Assembly: GCA_902490325.1 (NCBI GenBank) | Contig: CABUDJ010000025.1 | Location: 1 to 25,792, forward strand | Source: an uncultured Collinsella sp. | Lineage (GTDB): Bacteria > Actinomycetota > Coriobacteriia > Coriobacteriales > Coriobacteriaceae | Direction of reading: 5' to 3' | DNA length: 25,792 bases | Shown here: piece by piece, positions 7,912-15,719 of the stretch | Numbering within the stretch: position 1 is the first letter of the stretch | How the letters are laid out: each line of letters begins with the position of its first letter | Position numbers and translations under genes: made by a program | Notes under the pieces: generated by a model | The model's database searches: none | What the model was told of the DNA's origin: nothing | What the model saw: only the letters and a program-made list of their open reading frames with translations

Positions 7912-9537
7912 CTACTCCTTATCAAACGAAACGTCGGCGACGGGAAGCTCAATCGTAAAGACCGAGCCGTGCGGGTCCGCCGCGGCAACCTCTATGCTAC
8001 CGCCATGCGCCAACGCAATGGAGCGGCAGAGCGAAAGACCCAGGCCAACGCTGCGGTGGCTGTCGGCAAGACCGTGGTTGGCGGTATAGAACGACTCAAA
8101 GATCCGCTCGCGGTCCTCGGGTGCGATGCCCGGACCATCATCGGCCACCGAGCACGCCACGCGTCCATCGTCGACGCTAATCGAGATCACGATATGCGAG
8201 CCTGCGGGCGTATAGGTGATGGCGTTGTTCACCAGATTGACCACCAGCTGCACCATCAGGCGCGCATCGACGTTGACGAGCGCCGGCTCATCGCACGCCA
8301 CCACCTTAAGGTCGTGCTCGCGCACGGCCGGATTTACGTGGCGCAGTGCCTCCTCGACGATATCGTCCATGAGCTCGAGCGTAGTCGACAGATGCATGCC
8401 GCCGCCCTCGAGCTTGGTGATGGCGAGCAGGTTCTCGACGGTAGCGTTGAGCCATTGCGCATCCGAGCGAATGGACAGGAGCAGGCCGCGGCGCGTCTGG
8501 CTATCGAGCACGGCCGTGCCGGTCGAGCCCTGGTCGAGCAGCACGTCGGCATTGCCCGAAATACTGGTGAGTGGCGTGCGCAGGTCGTGCGAGATGGAGC
8601 GCAGCAGGTTGGCGCGCAGCTGCTCGTTTTTGGCGAGCACCGCCGCCTCCTCGCGGGCCTCCATGGCGCGGGCGCGATCGAGCGCCAGCTCGCCTTCGCT
8701 CACGATGGCATCAGCAAGTGTCCGCTCCTCGTGCGTCAGCACGTCGGGCTCGGCAACGATAGCCAGCACGCCCACCACCGAGGCGGGGTCGCCCGAGCGC
8801 ACGAAGCCGTCACCTGTGCGGACCGTCAGGTAGATGCCATAAAACGCCGAGCCGCCAAACGTGGCGTCGAGCGGCGTCCCCACATAGGCGGACGCCGAGA
8901 GCCGCGGCGGCATCTGCGGCGCCAGCTCGTGCACCGGCGCGGCGTCACCCACGGCCGTGTACGTCGCACGCGGCAGCAAGTCATCATCGTCGGCGTCGGC
9001 GCTGTACCACACGACCGGACAGCCCGAAAGTCGAGCCAGCTGCGTTGCCATGGCATGCACAATCTGCTGCTGATCGGCACACCGTTGCAGCATGCGGTTG
9101 GTCTCGAGCACCATATGCGTGCGACGGTCGCTGGCGGCAGCCTGTGCCAAGGCGCGGCGCAGGGCCAACGCAATCGAGCTCGACACAAGCGAGACCACGA
9201 ACATGATGAAGAACATGCCGGGATAGACGCGGTCGATAAGCGACAGCGAGTAGCGCGGGTCGACAAACAAGAAGTTGTAGAGCGCCACGGCGGCAGCCGA
9301 GCTCAGCAAGCAATACAGACGACTCCAGGTAAAGAATGCGCACAGCTGAACGGCGAACACATAGACGATCATGATGCTCGGCGCGAGACCCGGATGGTCG
9401 AGCAGCGCGCCCACAATCGTCGCCGCGACCAGCAGCCCCACCGATACGCAGGCGTCATACAGAGGAGTGCGGCGCGTCAGCGTTGTGCGCCGCCACCAAA
9501 AGTTATCGGCAATATCGCCGTCCGTACGGACGTCCAT
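7912..9537 (-). CDS. Short KdpD-like sensor histidine kinase
   Basis: Membrane histidine kinase, 541 aa. It lacks the roughly 370-residue cytoplasmic KdpD and USP domains of full KdpD (about 890 aa in E. coli). What remains is the DUF4118 unit with four membrane spans (about 27-45, 52-68, 72-92, 105-126) and the typical YNFLFVDPRYSLSL, a GAF-like region (about 140-270), the HisKA dimerisation helix with H317 in SISHDLRTPLTS, and an ATPase domain with N box NLVNNAITYT, G1 ADDGPGIAPEDR and G2 GLGLSLCRSIA. Its partner is kdpE, four bases downstream. A terminator separates it from the small membrane gene and kup upstream. The start at 9537 lacks a strong ribosome site (GAGAGGGG about 9 bases up), so the N-terminus is less certain. 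The name KdpD rests on the DUF4118 and kinase parts. Confidence 0.88.
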   Translation of the reverse strand: MDVRTDGDIADNFWWRRTTLTRRTPLYDACVSVGLLVAATIVGALLDHPGLAPSIMIVYVFAVQLCAFFTWSRLYCLLSSAAAVALYNFLFVDPRYSLSLIDRVYPGMFFIMFVVSLVSSSIALALRRALAQAAASDRRTHMVLETNRMLQRCADQQQIVHAMATQLARLSGCPVVWYSADADDDDLLPRATYTAVGDAAPVHELAPQMPPRLSASAYVGTPLDATFGGSAFYGIYLTVRTGDGFVRSGDPASVVGVLAIVAEPDVLTHEERTLADAIVSEGELALDRARAMEAREEAAVLAKNEQLRANLLRSISHDLRTPLTSISGNADVLLDQGSTGTAVLDSQTRRGLLLSIRSDAQWLNATVENLLAITKLEGGGMHLSTTLELMDDIVEEALRHVNPAVREHDLKVVACDEPALVNVDARLMVQLVVNLVNNAITYTPAGSHIVISISVDDGRVACSVADDGPGIAPEDRERIFESFYTANHGLADSHRSVGLGLSLCRSIALAHGGSIEVAAADPHGSVFTIELPVADVSFDKE

Positions 9538-9564
9538 CAGCGCCCAGCCCCTCTCTCAAAAACA

Positions 9565-9604
9565 AAAACCACCACAAAGGGACAGGCACCTTTGTGGTGG
9601 TTTT
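9565..9604 (-). terminator. Strong bidirectional intrinsic terminator
   Basis: AAAACCACCACAAAGG (9565-9580) pairs perfectly with CCTTTGTGGTGGTTTT (9589-9604) around an 8-nt loop. On the minus strand it runs into a T-rich tail (TTTTTGTTTTTG), ending the kup and small-protein transcript before the kinase gene. A second GTGGTGGTT follows at about 9609. Confidence 0.85.
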
Positions 9605-9650
9605 CCCTCGTGGTGGTTCTAAGTGTAAAGCCTTCTACGACCGGCAGCCG

Positions 9651-9845
9651 CTAGACAAACAGCACGTGCGCGAGCAGGGCACACACGCACACCACTCCAA
9701 ATACCAGTGCCACGATCGAGATCACGCGGTCGGCCATGTCCATGTTGGCGCGATTCGTAAAGAACCGATCTTCGGCGGCGTCGGCGCGCGCCTCACGCAC
9801 CATTTCGACCACCGCCTCGCGGCCATCGAGCGCCTTTGTATCCAT
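9651..9845 (-). CDS. Small single-span membrane protein (64 aa), unknown
   Basis: I do not recognise this protein. It begins MDTKALDGREAVVEMV, has a charged, helix-prone N-terminal half (REARADAAEDRFFTNR) and one C-terminal membrane span (VISIVALVFGVVCVCALL) ending LAHVLFV. The N-terminal part is probably cytoplasmic. The ATG at 9845 is preferred because GGGGAGG lies five bases before it; an ATG ten codons upstream (9875) lacks a site. It lies 61 bp after the kup stop on the same strand and before a strong terminator, so it is very likely cotranscribed with kup. A role as an accessory or regulatory subunit of Kup is a guess from position alone. Confidence 0.72.
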   Translation of the reverse strand: MDTKALDGREAVVEMVREARADAAEDRFFTNRANMDMADRVISIVALVFGVVCVCALLAHVLFV

Positions 9846-9906
9846 GTTTGCCTCCCCGGCCTCAATCTTGTCCATCGAAAACCAACTCCATGCAGCCTGT
9901 CGGCGC

Positions 9907-11934
9907 CTACGGCCGCTCGTTGGGGGCCAGGCGCTGCATCTTATTCACGGCCTTGAACTTGGTGAACAGCGGCACGTACTCAAAGCTCACGTTGGAGTTC
10001 TCCAGGCCGTACCAGCGTGCAGGCGTGCCGGCGGCACGGCGGATGATGTACTTGAGCGTGATGGCCGTACGCTCGCTCGGCTCCACATCGCTTTCGGGCG
10101 CCAGAAGCTTACGGATCAGGACGAACTTGAACGTGCCGATGTTACCCGGATCCTTGTAGACCGAGTAGTCATGCGTCTGCGGCGGCAGCTCGCCGGTGGC
10201 AGCCAGGTCCTGAACAACCTGACGCAGGTAGGCATTGACGCGCTGGTTGATCTTGTAGCCAAGGTACAGATGCACGCGGAACACGTAGTCGGTGCCGAAC
10301 GTCTCGACCGAATAGGCAAAGGTATGCGGTTCGTCCATGGTCTCGACGTTCACAAACCACCAGGCGTGGGCACGCTTGGGATGCTTGTCCAAGATCGAGT
10401 AGACAATATCGCGGTCGATGTAGTCGGTATGGGTGTCCTTGGTCAGGTACACGACGTTGTCGCTCATGCGCTCGTAACGGTCGTCGTCGCGCAGGCGCTT
10501 GAGCTGCGGCAGGTAGCTGCGCAGCGGCAGCAGCGTAAACTGGCGCTGCTCGACCGCCGTGCCGTTGTACCAGCACACCATAATGCCCATGATGAGTGCA
10601 GCCATGAGGATGGTGAAGTAGCCGCCGTGGAAGAACTTGGTGAGCGAGCTCACGAAGAAGAAGCCTTCGAGCAAAAGGAAGAAGGCCGCGAAGATCCACG
10701 GAGCAACCTTGAGCTTGCGCTCCTCGTGCAGGTAGAAGAAGAGCAGCAGCGTGGTGCACATCATAGTCAGCGTAATGGCAAGGCCGTAGGCGGCTTCCAT
10801 ATGCGCCGAGTTCTGGAACAGCAGCACCACGATGACGCAGCCCACAAGCATGACGTTGTTGACCATGGGGATGTAGAGCTGGCCCTTGGTCTCGGCAGGG
10901 TAGAAGACCTGCATGTGCGGCATAAGGTCCAGACGGCTGGCCTCGGACACCAGCGAGAATGCGCCGGTGATGAGCGCCTGCGAGGCGATGATGGCCGCAA
11001 CGGTGGAAAGGCCTACGGCAAACGGGCGCAGGCCCGGGGCGAGCATCTGGTAGAACGGGTTGAGGTCGGCAATGCCCATGAGCTCGGGGTTGGCAGCGTT
11101 GTTCATAAGCCAAGCGCCCTGGCCCATATAGGAAAGCAGCAGGCAGCACTTAACGAACGGCCAGGTGGCGTAGATGTTGCCGCGGCCGACGTGGCCCATG
11201 TCGGAGTAGAGCGCCTCGGCACCGGTGGTGGCGAGGAAGCAGCTGCCCAGAATCATGATACCCGCGTGGTTGTTGGGGCTCAGCAAAAAGGCGATGCCGC
11301 GCACCGGGTTGAGGCACAGCAGCACGGCGGGGTGCTGGAAGACAAAAAACAGACCCGTGCCGCCCAGGAACAGGAACCACAGCGTCATGATGGGGCCAAA
11401 GGCGTGACCGATCTTGGCCGTACCGATGCGTTGCACCAAAAAGAGCGCGATGATGATGGCGAGCGTAATGGCGACGACGCGGCCCTGGTCATCGCCCAGC
11501 ACGGCATGGACCGCCGGGATGGTGCGCAGGCCCTCGATGGCCGTGGTAACGGTAACGGCCGGCGTCAGGATGCCGTCGGCGAGCAGCGCGGCGCCACCCA
11601 GCATGGCGGGGATGATAAGCCACTTGCCGCAGCGCTTGACCAGGCTGTACAGGGCAAAGATGCCGCCCTCACCATGGTTATCGGCACGCAGCGAGATGAG
11701 CACATACTTGATGGTGGTCAGCAGCGTGACCGTCCACACGACAAGGGAGAGCGCGCCGAGCACGAACTCCTCCGTCACGCTTCCGATGCCGCCGTTGCCG
11801 GCAACGAGCGCCTTGGTTACATACATAGGGCTGGTGCCGATATCGCCGTACACCACGCCCAGCGTGACGAGCATCGCCGAGATGCTCACAGGAATCGCAG
11901 CGTGCGAGGCTGCCTCCTTGGCCTTCTGTTCCAT
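9907..11934 (-). CDS. kup: Kup-family potassium uptake transporter
   Basis: Integral membrane potassium:proton symporter of the KUP/HAK/KT family, 675 aa (E. coli Kup 622 aa). The N-terminal signature VVYGDIGTSPMYVTK is present, followed by NHGEGGIFALYSLV, GILTPAVTVTTAIEG and further hydrophobic spans covering about residues 15-450, consistent with the 12 family spans. The C-terminal 200 residues are a soluble cytoplasmic domain (VYLTKDTHTDYID, WWFVNVE). The ATG at 11934 follows GGGAGG by ten bases; a TTG six codons earlier would overlap that ribosome site and is rejected. The next gene downstream is the 64-aa membrane protein, then a terminator and the KdpDE-like pair. Control of kup by that pair is possible but not shown by the sequence. 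Confidence 0.95.
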   Translation of the reverse strand: MEQKAKEAASHAAIPVSISAMLVTLGVVYGDIGTSPMYVTKALVAGNGGIGSVTEEFVLGALSLVVWTVTLLTTIKYVLISLRADNHGEGGIFALYSLVKRCGKWLIIPAMLGGAALLADGILTPAVTVTTAIEGLRTIPAVHAVLGDDQGRVVAITLAIIIALFLVQRIGTAKIGHAFGPIMTLWFLFLGGTGLFFVFQHPAVLLCLNPVRGIAFLLSPNNHAGIMILGSCFLATTGAEALYSDMGHVGRGNIYATWPFVKCCLLLSYMGQGAWLMNNAANPELMGIADLNPFYQMLAPGLRPFAVGLSTVAAIIASQALITGAFSLVSEASRLDLMPHMQVFYPAETKGQLYIPMVNNVMLVGCVIVVLLFQNSAHMEAAYGLAITLTMMCTTLLLFFYLHEERKLKVAPWIFAAFFLLLEGFFFVSSLTKFFHGGYFTILMAALIMGIMVCWYNGTAVEQRQFTLLPLRSYLPQLKRLRDDDRYERMSDNVVYLTKDTHTDYIDRDIVYSILDKHPKRAHAWWFVNVETMDEPHTFAYSVETFGTDYVFRVHLYLGYKINQRVNAYLRQVVQDLAATGELPPQTHDYSVYKDPGNIGTFKFVLIRKLLAPESDVEPSERTAITLKYIIRRAAGTPARWYGLENSNVSFEYVPLFTKFKAVNKMQRLAPNERP

Positions 11935-11969
11935 AAGCCGGTTTCCTCCCAACTTTAATGTTCGAAGGG

Positions 11970-11975
11970 ATTATA
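11970..11975 (-). promoter_or_regulatory. Likely -10 box for kup
   Basis: On the minus strand TATAAT is perfect and lies 35 bases before the kup start codon. The -35 region is poor (near CATTAA at 17 bp). A 14-base motif shared with the tex-aldolase gap lies a little further upstream at 12009-12022, where an activator could bind. Confidence 0.5.
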
Positions 11976-12057
11976 GGTAATCGGCCCATGTTTTAATGCA
12001 CTGTTTTCCCAGCTAGATAAAGATTTATACAGTCTTTAGGCTACCGCGGCGATATGG

Positions 12058-12090
12058 AATGTGACAAAGGGACTATCCCCTTGTCACATT
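12058..12090 (-). terminator. Hairpin directly after the nitroreductase stop
   Basis: AATGTGACAA (12058-12067) pairs with TTGTCACATT (12081-12090), with GGG and CCC extending the stem after one offset base. It begins three bases past the nitroreductase stop. No T tract follows on the minus strand, so its efficiency is uncertain. Its ACAAAGGGAC core also occurs in the terminator at 9565-9604. Confidence 0.6.
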
Positions 12091-12092
12091 CG

Positions 12093-12968
12093 TCATTTTC
12101 CGAGCCAGTTTTTGAACCACCACTCCATGGAGCGGCTCATCTCGGCCATAAAGGGACTGGTGTGTTTGCGGGTGTAGATATCCACCACGCGCTCGCCCAC
12201 CTCGCGGGCGTGCGGGCGAAACATCGCATCCATCTCGGCCACCTGCGCATCCATAGTCGCGTCGTCCGCACGGCAGTAGCGCTCCTCGTGCACCAGGTTC
12301 ACCACGGGATGTGCAATGGCCGGGCGCTCCTTACGGGGCGTACCGATGATGAGCATCGACAGCGGCATGGTATAGGGCGGCAGATCGAGCAGCTCGGCAA
12401 CTTCCTCGGCGTTCTCCACGATGTCGCCAATGTAGCAGCTCCCCAGGCCCAGGGCCTCGGCGGCAACCACGGCGTTTTGCGCAGCGATCACGGCATCCTG
12501 CGCCGCGATGGCAAAGTCGCCCAGACCCGGTGCGCGGCGGGGCGACTTGCCCGTGCGCTCGACAAACTCGGGCTCAAAGCAGCCCACGTGCTCAAACAGA
12601 TCGATCCACTTGGCATAGTCGACCACAAATATTAGTGCCCAGGGCGCCTTGGCGATCATAGGCTGGTGGTCGCACAGGTCGGCCAGACGGTCCAGCGTAG
12701 CCTGCTCGCGAATGCTCACGATGGAATACATCATCATGGCGCCCGCCGACGGTGCGCGGCTCGCCGCATGCAAGATCGCCGCCCGCTGCTCGTCGGTCAC
12801 CGCTACGGGACGGTCGCTGTCATCGCGCGCGAAAGCACGCGTGGACGAGCGGTGTTCCAAGATGTCCAGCGCCGCGTTGCCCGTAGTCTCGACCGGATAG
12901 CCGCCCGCGTCCACGCCCACAGCTCCGCCGCAGTACTCGGCGCCCGTCATACAAACCTGCTCGCCCAT
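12093..12968 (-). CDS. Nitroreductase-family flavoprotein
   Basis: FMN-dependent oxidoreductase of the nitroreductase superfamily, 291 aa, longer than the usual 190-220 aa. The core starts near residue 34 with the FMN-phosphate-binding ILEHRSSTRAF and HAASRAPSAGAMM, and continues with WALIFVVDYAKW, the helix AAQNAVVAAEALGLGSCYIGDI that shapes the flavin pocket, and MLIIGTPRKER. A roughly 30-residue N-terminal extension and an 80-residue C-terminal tail (ending MEWWFKNWLGK) are not in the core family. Such enzymes reduce nitro-aromatics, quinones or flavins; the physiological substrate cannot be inferred. The start at 12968 has GAGGATAG about six bases before it. It is divergent from the sulfatase gene across a 213-bp gap and is followed at once by a hairpin. 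Confidence 0.9.
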   Translation of the reverse strand: MGEQVCMTGAEYCGGAVGVDAGGYPVETTGNAALDILEHRSSTRAFARDDSDRPVAVTDEQRAAILHAASRAPSAGAMMMYSIVSIREQATLDRLADLCDHQPMIAKAPWALIFVVDYAKWIDLFEHVGCFEPEFVERTGKSPRRAPGLGDFAIAAQDAVIAAQNAVVAAEALGLGSCYIGDIVENAEEVAELLDLPPYTMPLSMLIIGTPRKERPAIAHPVVNLVHEERYCRADDATMDAQVAEMDAMFRPHAREVGERVVDIYTRKHTSPFMAEMSRSMEWWFKNWLGK

Positions 12969-13181
12969 AGCTCTATCCTCGCTAATTCTTTAAGAAGCCT
13001 TTACGTTTCCGTGTAATTCCCGTCCATTATCGCGCAGGTCGCCACTACATTGCGCCACACCGCCACACGTGCGCGTTAATATGGCTGGTTGTTGTGCGCA
13101 GCCACCAATTGCAGCGCATATTTAGGTAACAATCGGGTAAACCCCCGCTTTCGTAGGTTTTAGTTTGTGAGGAGTCTCAGC

Positions 13182-15482
13182 ATGTTCGCTGCCGCCATCT
13201 CGCTCGTCGGTCTTGCGGCGACCGTCTACCTTGTCTTGCGCGAGGCCAAGGCCATTCGCGCTCAGTCGGGCACCGTTGCCAAAAGCGCTCTTGGGTGGAG
13301 CGTCGTCTTCGGCCTGTTCCAGGTCTTTTTGACTATTTGGGGCGCCATTGGCCTCGTCGCCCAAAACGAGCCGCTCGCCTTTGTGATGCTCATCCTGACC
13401 AACGCCATCCTCACCGGCTGCGCTTGGGCCAGCATCGCCCGCGACCGCATCGCCCCGCGCGTCTTTGCGTTCGCCAGGCCCGACGCCCCCGCCCCCACCG
13501 GCAAGCTCGCCCGTCTGCGCGGCGCCTTTGTGGGCCGCCCGCTCGTCGCCGCCGTCTTGTGCCTGCTGCTCGCCGGTGTCTTTGCGCTGCTGGGCATGGA
13601 AGTCTCGTCCAACCACGACTTTACCTGGGTCTACCCCCTGTGCATCCTGCTCGAGTGGGCCATCATCACCGTGCTCATGACCGGCTTGTTCTTCCTGTTC
13701 CAGCGCCACGGCGCAGCTCCCGCGGTCCTGGCCTTTGCCCTCTTTGTCCTGGGCATTGCCGAGTTCTTTGTCATCACGTTTAAATCCATGCCCATCCAGC
13801 CGGGCGACCTTTCGGCCATCTCCACCGCCGCCGCGGTCGCCGGCAACGGCTACACCTTCTCGATCTCGCTGTTCTGCGTGCTGTCCATGGGCTTTACCGC
13901 CATCGCCATGCTGCTGTGCGAGTACGCCGGCCTGGTGGCACCGCACCGTCAGAAGGGTGCCGTTAATGCCAAGCGCATGCTGCTCACCAACCTGCTCGTC
14001 GCCGTGCTTTGCCTGGGCGGCGTGACCGCACACGTCACGCTCATCGACTACTACAACACCCTCGGCATCACCGTCTACACCTGGCGCCCGCTCGAGAGCT
14101 ACTGGCGCGAGGGCTACCTGCCCGCTTTCATTAGCGCAGCGCAGTCCATCAAGCCGCCCAAACCCGCCGACTACTCCGTCGACGATGCCAAGGCCACGCT
14201 CAAAAAGTACGCCAAGGCCTACGACAAGTCCGATGCCGCCACAAGCGACGCCCGCACTGCCGCCCAGGAGCAATTCGACAACGAGAAGCCCACGGTCATC
14301 GCCATCATGAACGAGACCTTCTCGGACCTGTCCATCTACCAGAACATGCGCGCCGGCTACGAGGGCCCGCAGTACTTTAAGAACCTGTCCAACTGCCTCA
14401 GCCGCGGCAAGCTCTATGTGAGCGCCTACGGCGGCGGTACCGCCAATACCGAGTTTGAGTTTATGACCGGCAACTCCATGGCCAACCTGGGCTCGGGCGT
14501 GTACCCCTACACCATCTACAACATGGAAACGACCGGGAACCTGGCAGAGCAGTTCAAATCGCTCGGCTATTCCACCACGGCTATGCACCCCAATCACGCA
14601 ACCAACTGGAACCGCGAGAACGTCTACAAGGACTTTGGCTTTGACCAGTTCCTGTCCATCAACGATTTCCAGGGAGCCGACACCTTGCGCGGCATGGTGA
14701 CCGACCAGGCTACCTACGACAAGATTCTTGAGCTGCTCGACCAGAACGCCGATCCGCAGTTTATCTTCGACGTGACCATGCAGAACCACTCGGGCTACGA
14801 TACGGGTCTGCTGCCGGTCGATAAGCAGATGCACCTGAATATCGACACGACCGATCTGGACGCCAAGACCGTCGAGGACGGCACGCTCTCCGATGTCGAC
14901 GAGTATGTCTCGTGCATCGAGCAGTCCGACCAGGCGCTTCGCTACTTCCTAAACGCCCTGAGCAAGCTCGACCGTAAGGTAGTCGTGGTGTTCTGGGGCG
15001 ACCACCAGCCGTTCTTCCCGTCCAAGTTCAACGACAAGTGGTTTACCGGCGAAGACGACGCCACGCACCAGGAACGTCTGTGGCAGACCGACTACATCAT
15101 CTGGGCCAACTACGACGTTGCCGGCTGCGACCAGACGAGCGAGGTCGACGACCTGTCCACCAACTACCTGTCCACGCAGCTTATGCAGCTGATCGGCGCA
15201 CCGCTGACCGACTACCAGAAAGCGCACATGACGCTGCGCGAGTCGCTGCCCGCCATCAACTCGGTGGGCTACGAGGACGCCAGCCTGCGCTGGGCGCTTT
15301 CCTCCAACGTCACCGGTGACGATGCCGCCGCCGCAGCCGCCACCAAGGCGCGCGAAGATTACGCCAAGATGCAGTACTACGAGATGTTCCGCGACGGCAA
15401 GAACGTGTACACCGAGCACTTCCAGACCGAGGCCAACGAGACCGACCCCAACCTGGCACCGGGCACGACCAAGATCAAGTAG
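13182..15482 (+). CDS. LtaS-type membrane sulfatase / phosphoglycerol transferase
   Basis: Membrane protein of the lipoteichoic-acid synthase family, 766 aa. About eight hydrophobic segments lie in the first 290 residues, more than the five spans of S. aureus LtaS. The remainder is an extracellular alkaline-phosphatase-fold domain with the expected metal and catalytic residues: E378 in IAIMNETFSD, the threonine nucleophile T420 in YGGGTANTEFEF, and D607/H608 in VVFWGDHQPFF. It probably transfers glycerol phosphate or a related group from phosphatidylglycerol to an envelope polymer; the exact polymer is unknown. The ATG at 13182 is chosen because GAGGAG precedes it by seven bases; the upstream in-frame GTG lies in that ribosome site. 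The structured element at 15504 begins 22 bases after the stop on the same strand. Confidence 0.9.
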   Translation: MFAAAISLVGLAATVYLVLREAKAIRAQSGTVAKSALGWSVVFGLFQVFLTIWGAIGLVAQNEPLAFVMLILTNAILTGCAWASIARDRIAPRVFAFARPDAPAPTGKLARLRGAFVGRPLVAAVLCLLLAGVFALLGMEVSSNHDFTWVYPLCILLEWAIITVLMTGLFFLFQRHGAAPAVLAFALFVLGIAEFFVITFKSMPIQPGDLSAISTAAAVAGNGYTFSISLFCVLSMGFTAIAMLLCEYAGLVAPHRQKGAVNAKRMLLTNLLVAVLCLGGVTAHVTLIDYYNTLGITVYTWRPLESYWREGYLPAFISAAQSIKPPKPADYSVDDAKATLKKYAKAYDKSDAATSDARTAAQEQFDNEKPTVIAIMNETFSDLSIYQNMRAGYEGPQYFKNLSNCLSRGKLYVSAYGGGTANTEFEFMTGNSMANLGSGVYPYTIYNMETTGNLAEQFKSLGYSTTAMHPNHATNWNRENVYKDFGFDQFLSINDFQGADTLRGMVTDQATYDKILELLDQNADPQFIFDVTMQNHSGYDTGLLPVDKQMHLNIDTTDLDAKTVEDGTLSDVDEYVSCIEQSDQALRYFLNALSKLDRKVVVVFWGDHQPFFPSKFNDKWFTGEDDATHQERLWQTDYIIWANYDVAGCDQTSEVDDLSTNYLSTQLMQLIGAPLTDYQKAHMTLRESLPAINSVGYEDASLRWALSSNVTGDDAAAAAATKAREDYAKMQYYEMFRDGKNVYTEHFQTEANETDPNLAPGTTKIK

Positions 15483-15503
15483 CGGGTCGCTCATAACTGG
15501 TTC

Positions 15504-15632
15504 GTCTGCCCGGCGGCGCGGAACGTAAGGTTCCCTGCTCGGACAGTCCTGCTCGCACGGAGAGCACATTAAGTGCTCTCCGGCTCGTGCGGAACTCGCG
15601 ATGAACCTTACATTCCGCGTCGCCGGGCAGAC
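15504..15632 (+). ncRNA. Structured RNA-like element, copy A
   Basis: A 30-nt arm (15504-15533) pairs with 15603-15632: 28 Watson-Crick pairs, one G-U and one mismatch. The 69-nt loop carries an inner 9-bp hairpin, GGAGAGCAC - ATTAA - GTGCTCTCC. The minus-strand element at 20850-20978 has the same sizes and shares the loop blocks CCTGCTC, ACAGTCCTG, CACATTAAGTG and GTGCGGAACTCGCGAT, while its stems differ by compensating changes. The element lies just 3' of the sulfatase gene and is followed by an intrinsic terminator (15690-15714), so it may be the end of that mRNA or a separate RNA. I know of no named family I can assign; the Collinsella-1 motif should be compared. A mobile DNA hairpin is the main alternative. 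Confidence 0.7.
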
Positions 15633-15689
15633 GCCTCGGTGTTGAAGCGCGGCTTGTCATGGAGACACCTGCTGAACATATATAAGTTG

Positions 15690-15714
15690 AAGGCCACGTC
15701 ATGTGGCCTTTTTT
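15690..15714 (+). terminator. Intrinsic terminator after structured element A
   Basis: AAGGCCAC pairs with GTGGCCTT around a 5-nt loop and runs straight into six T in total (15709-15714). It would end the sulfatase transcript and element A. The stem resembles the inner hairpin of element B. Confidence 0.88.
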
Positions 15715-15719
15715 GCATC

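Noticed and set aside
7908..7988. Longer start for kdpE at an upstream ATG
   Set aside because: The extra residues are not receiver-like and overlap the kinase; the GTG at 7907 has AAGGAG at the right distance.
7846..9654. 602-codon plus-strand open frame over the kinase gene
   Set aside because: Antisense shadow of the histidine kinase; composition (His, Arg and Gly rich) is typical of such shadows.
9736..11958. 740-codon plus-strand open frame over kup
   Set aside because: Antisense shadow of kup, whose frame is strongly supported by family motifs.
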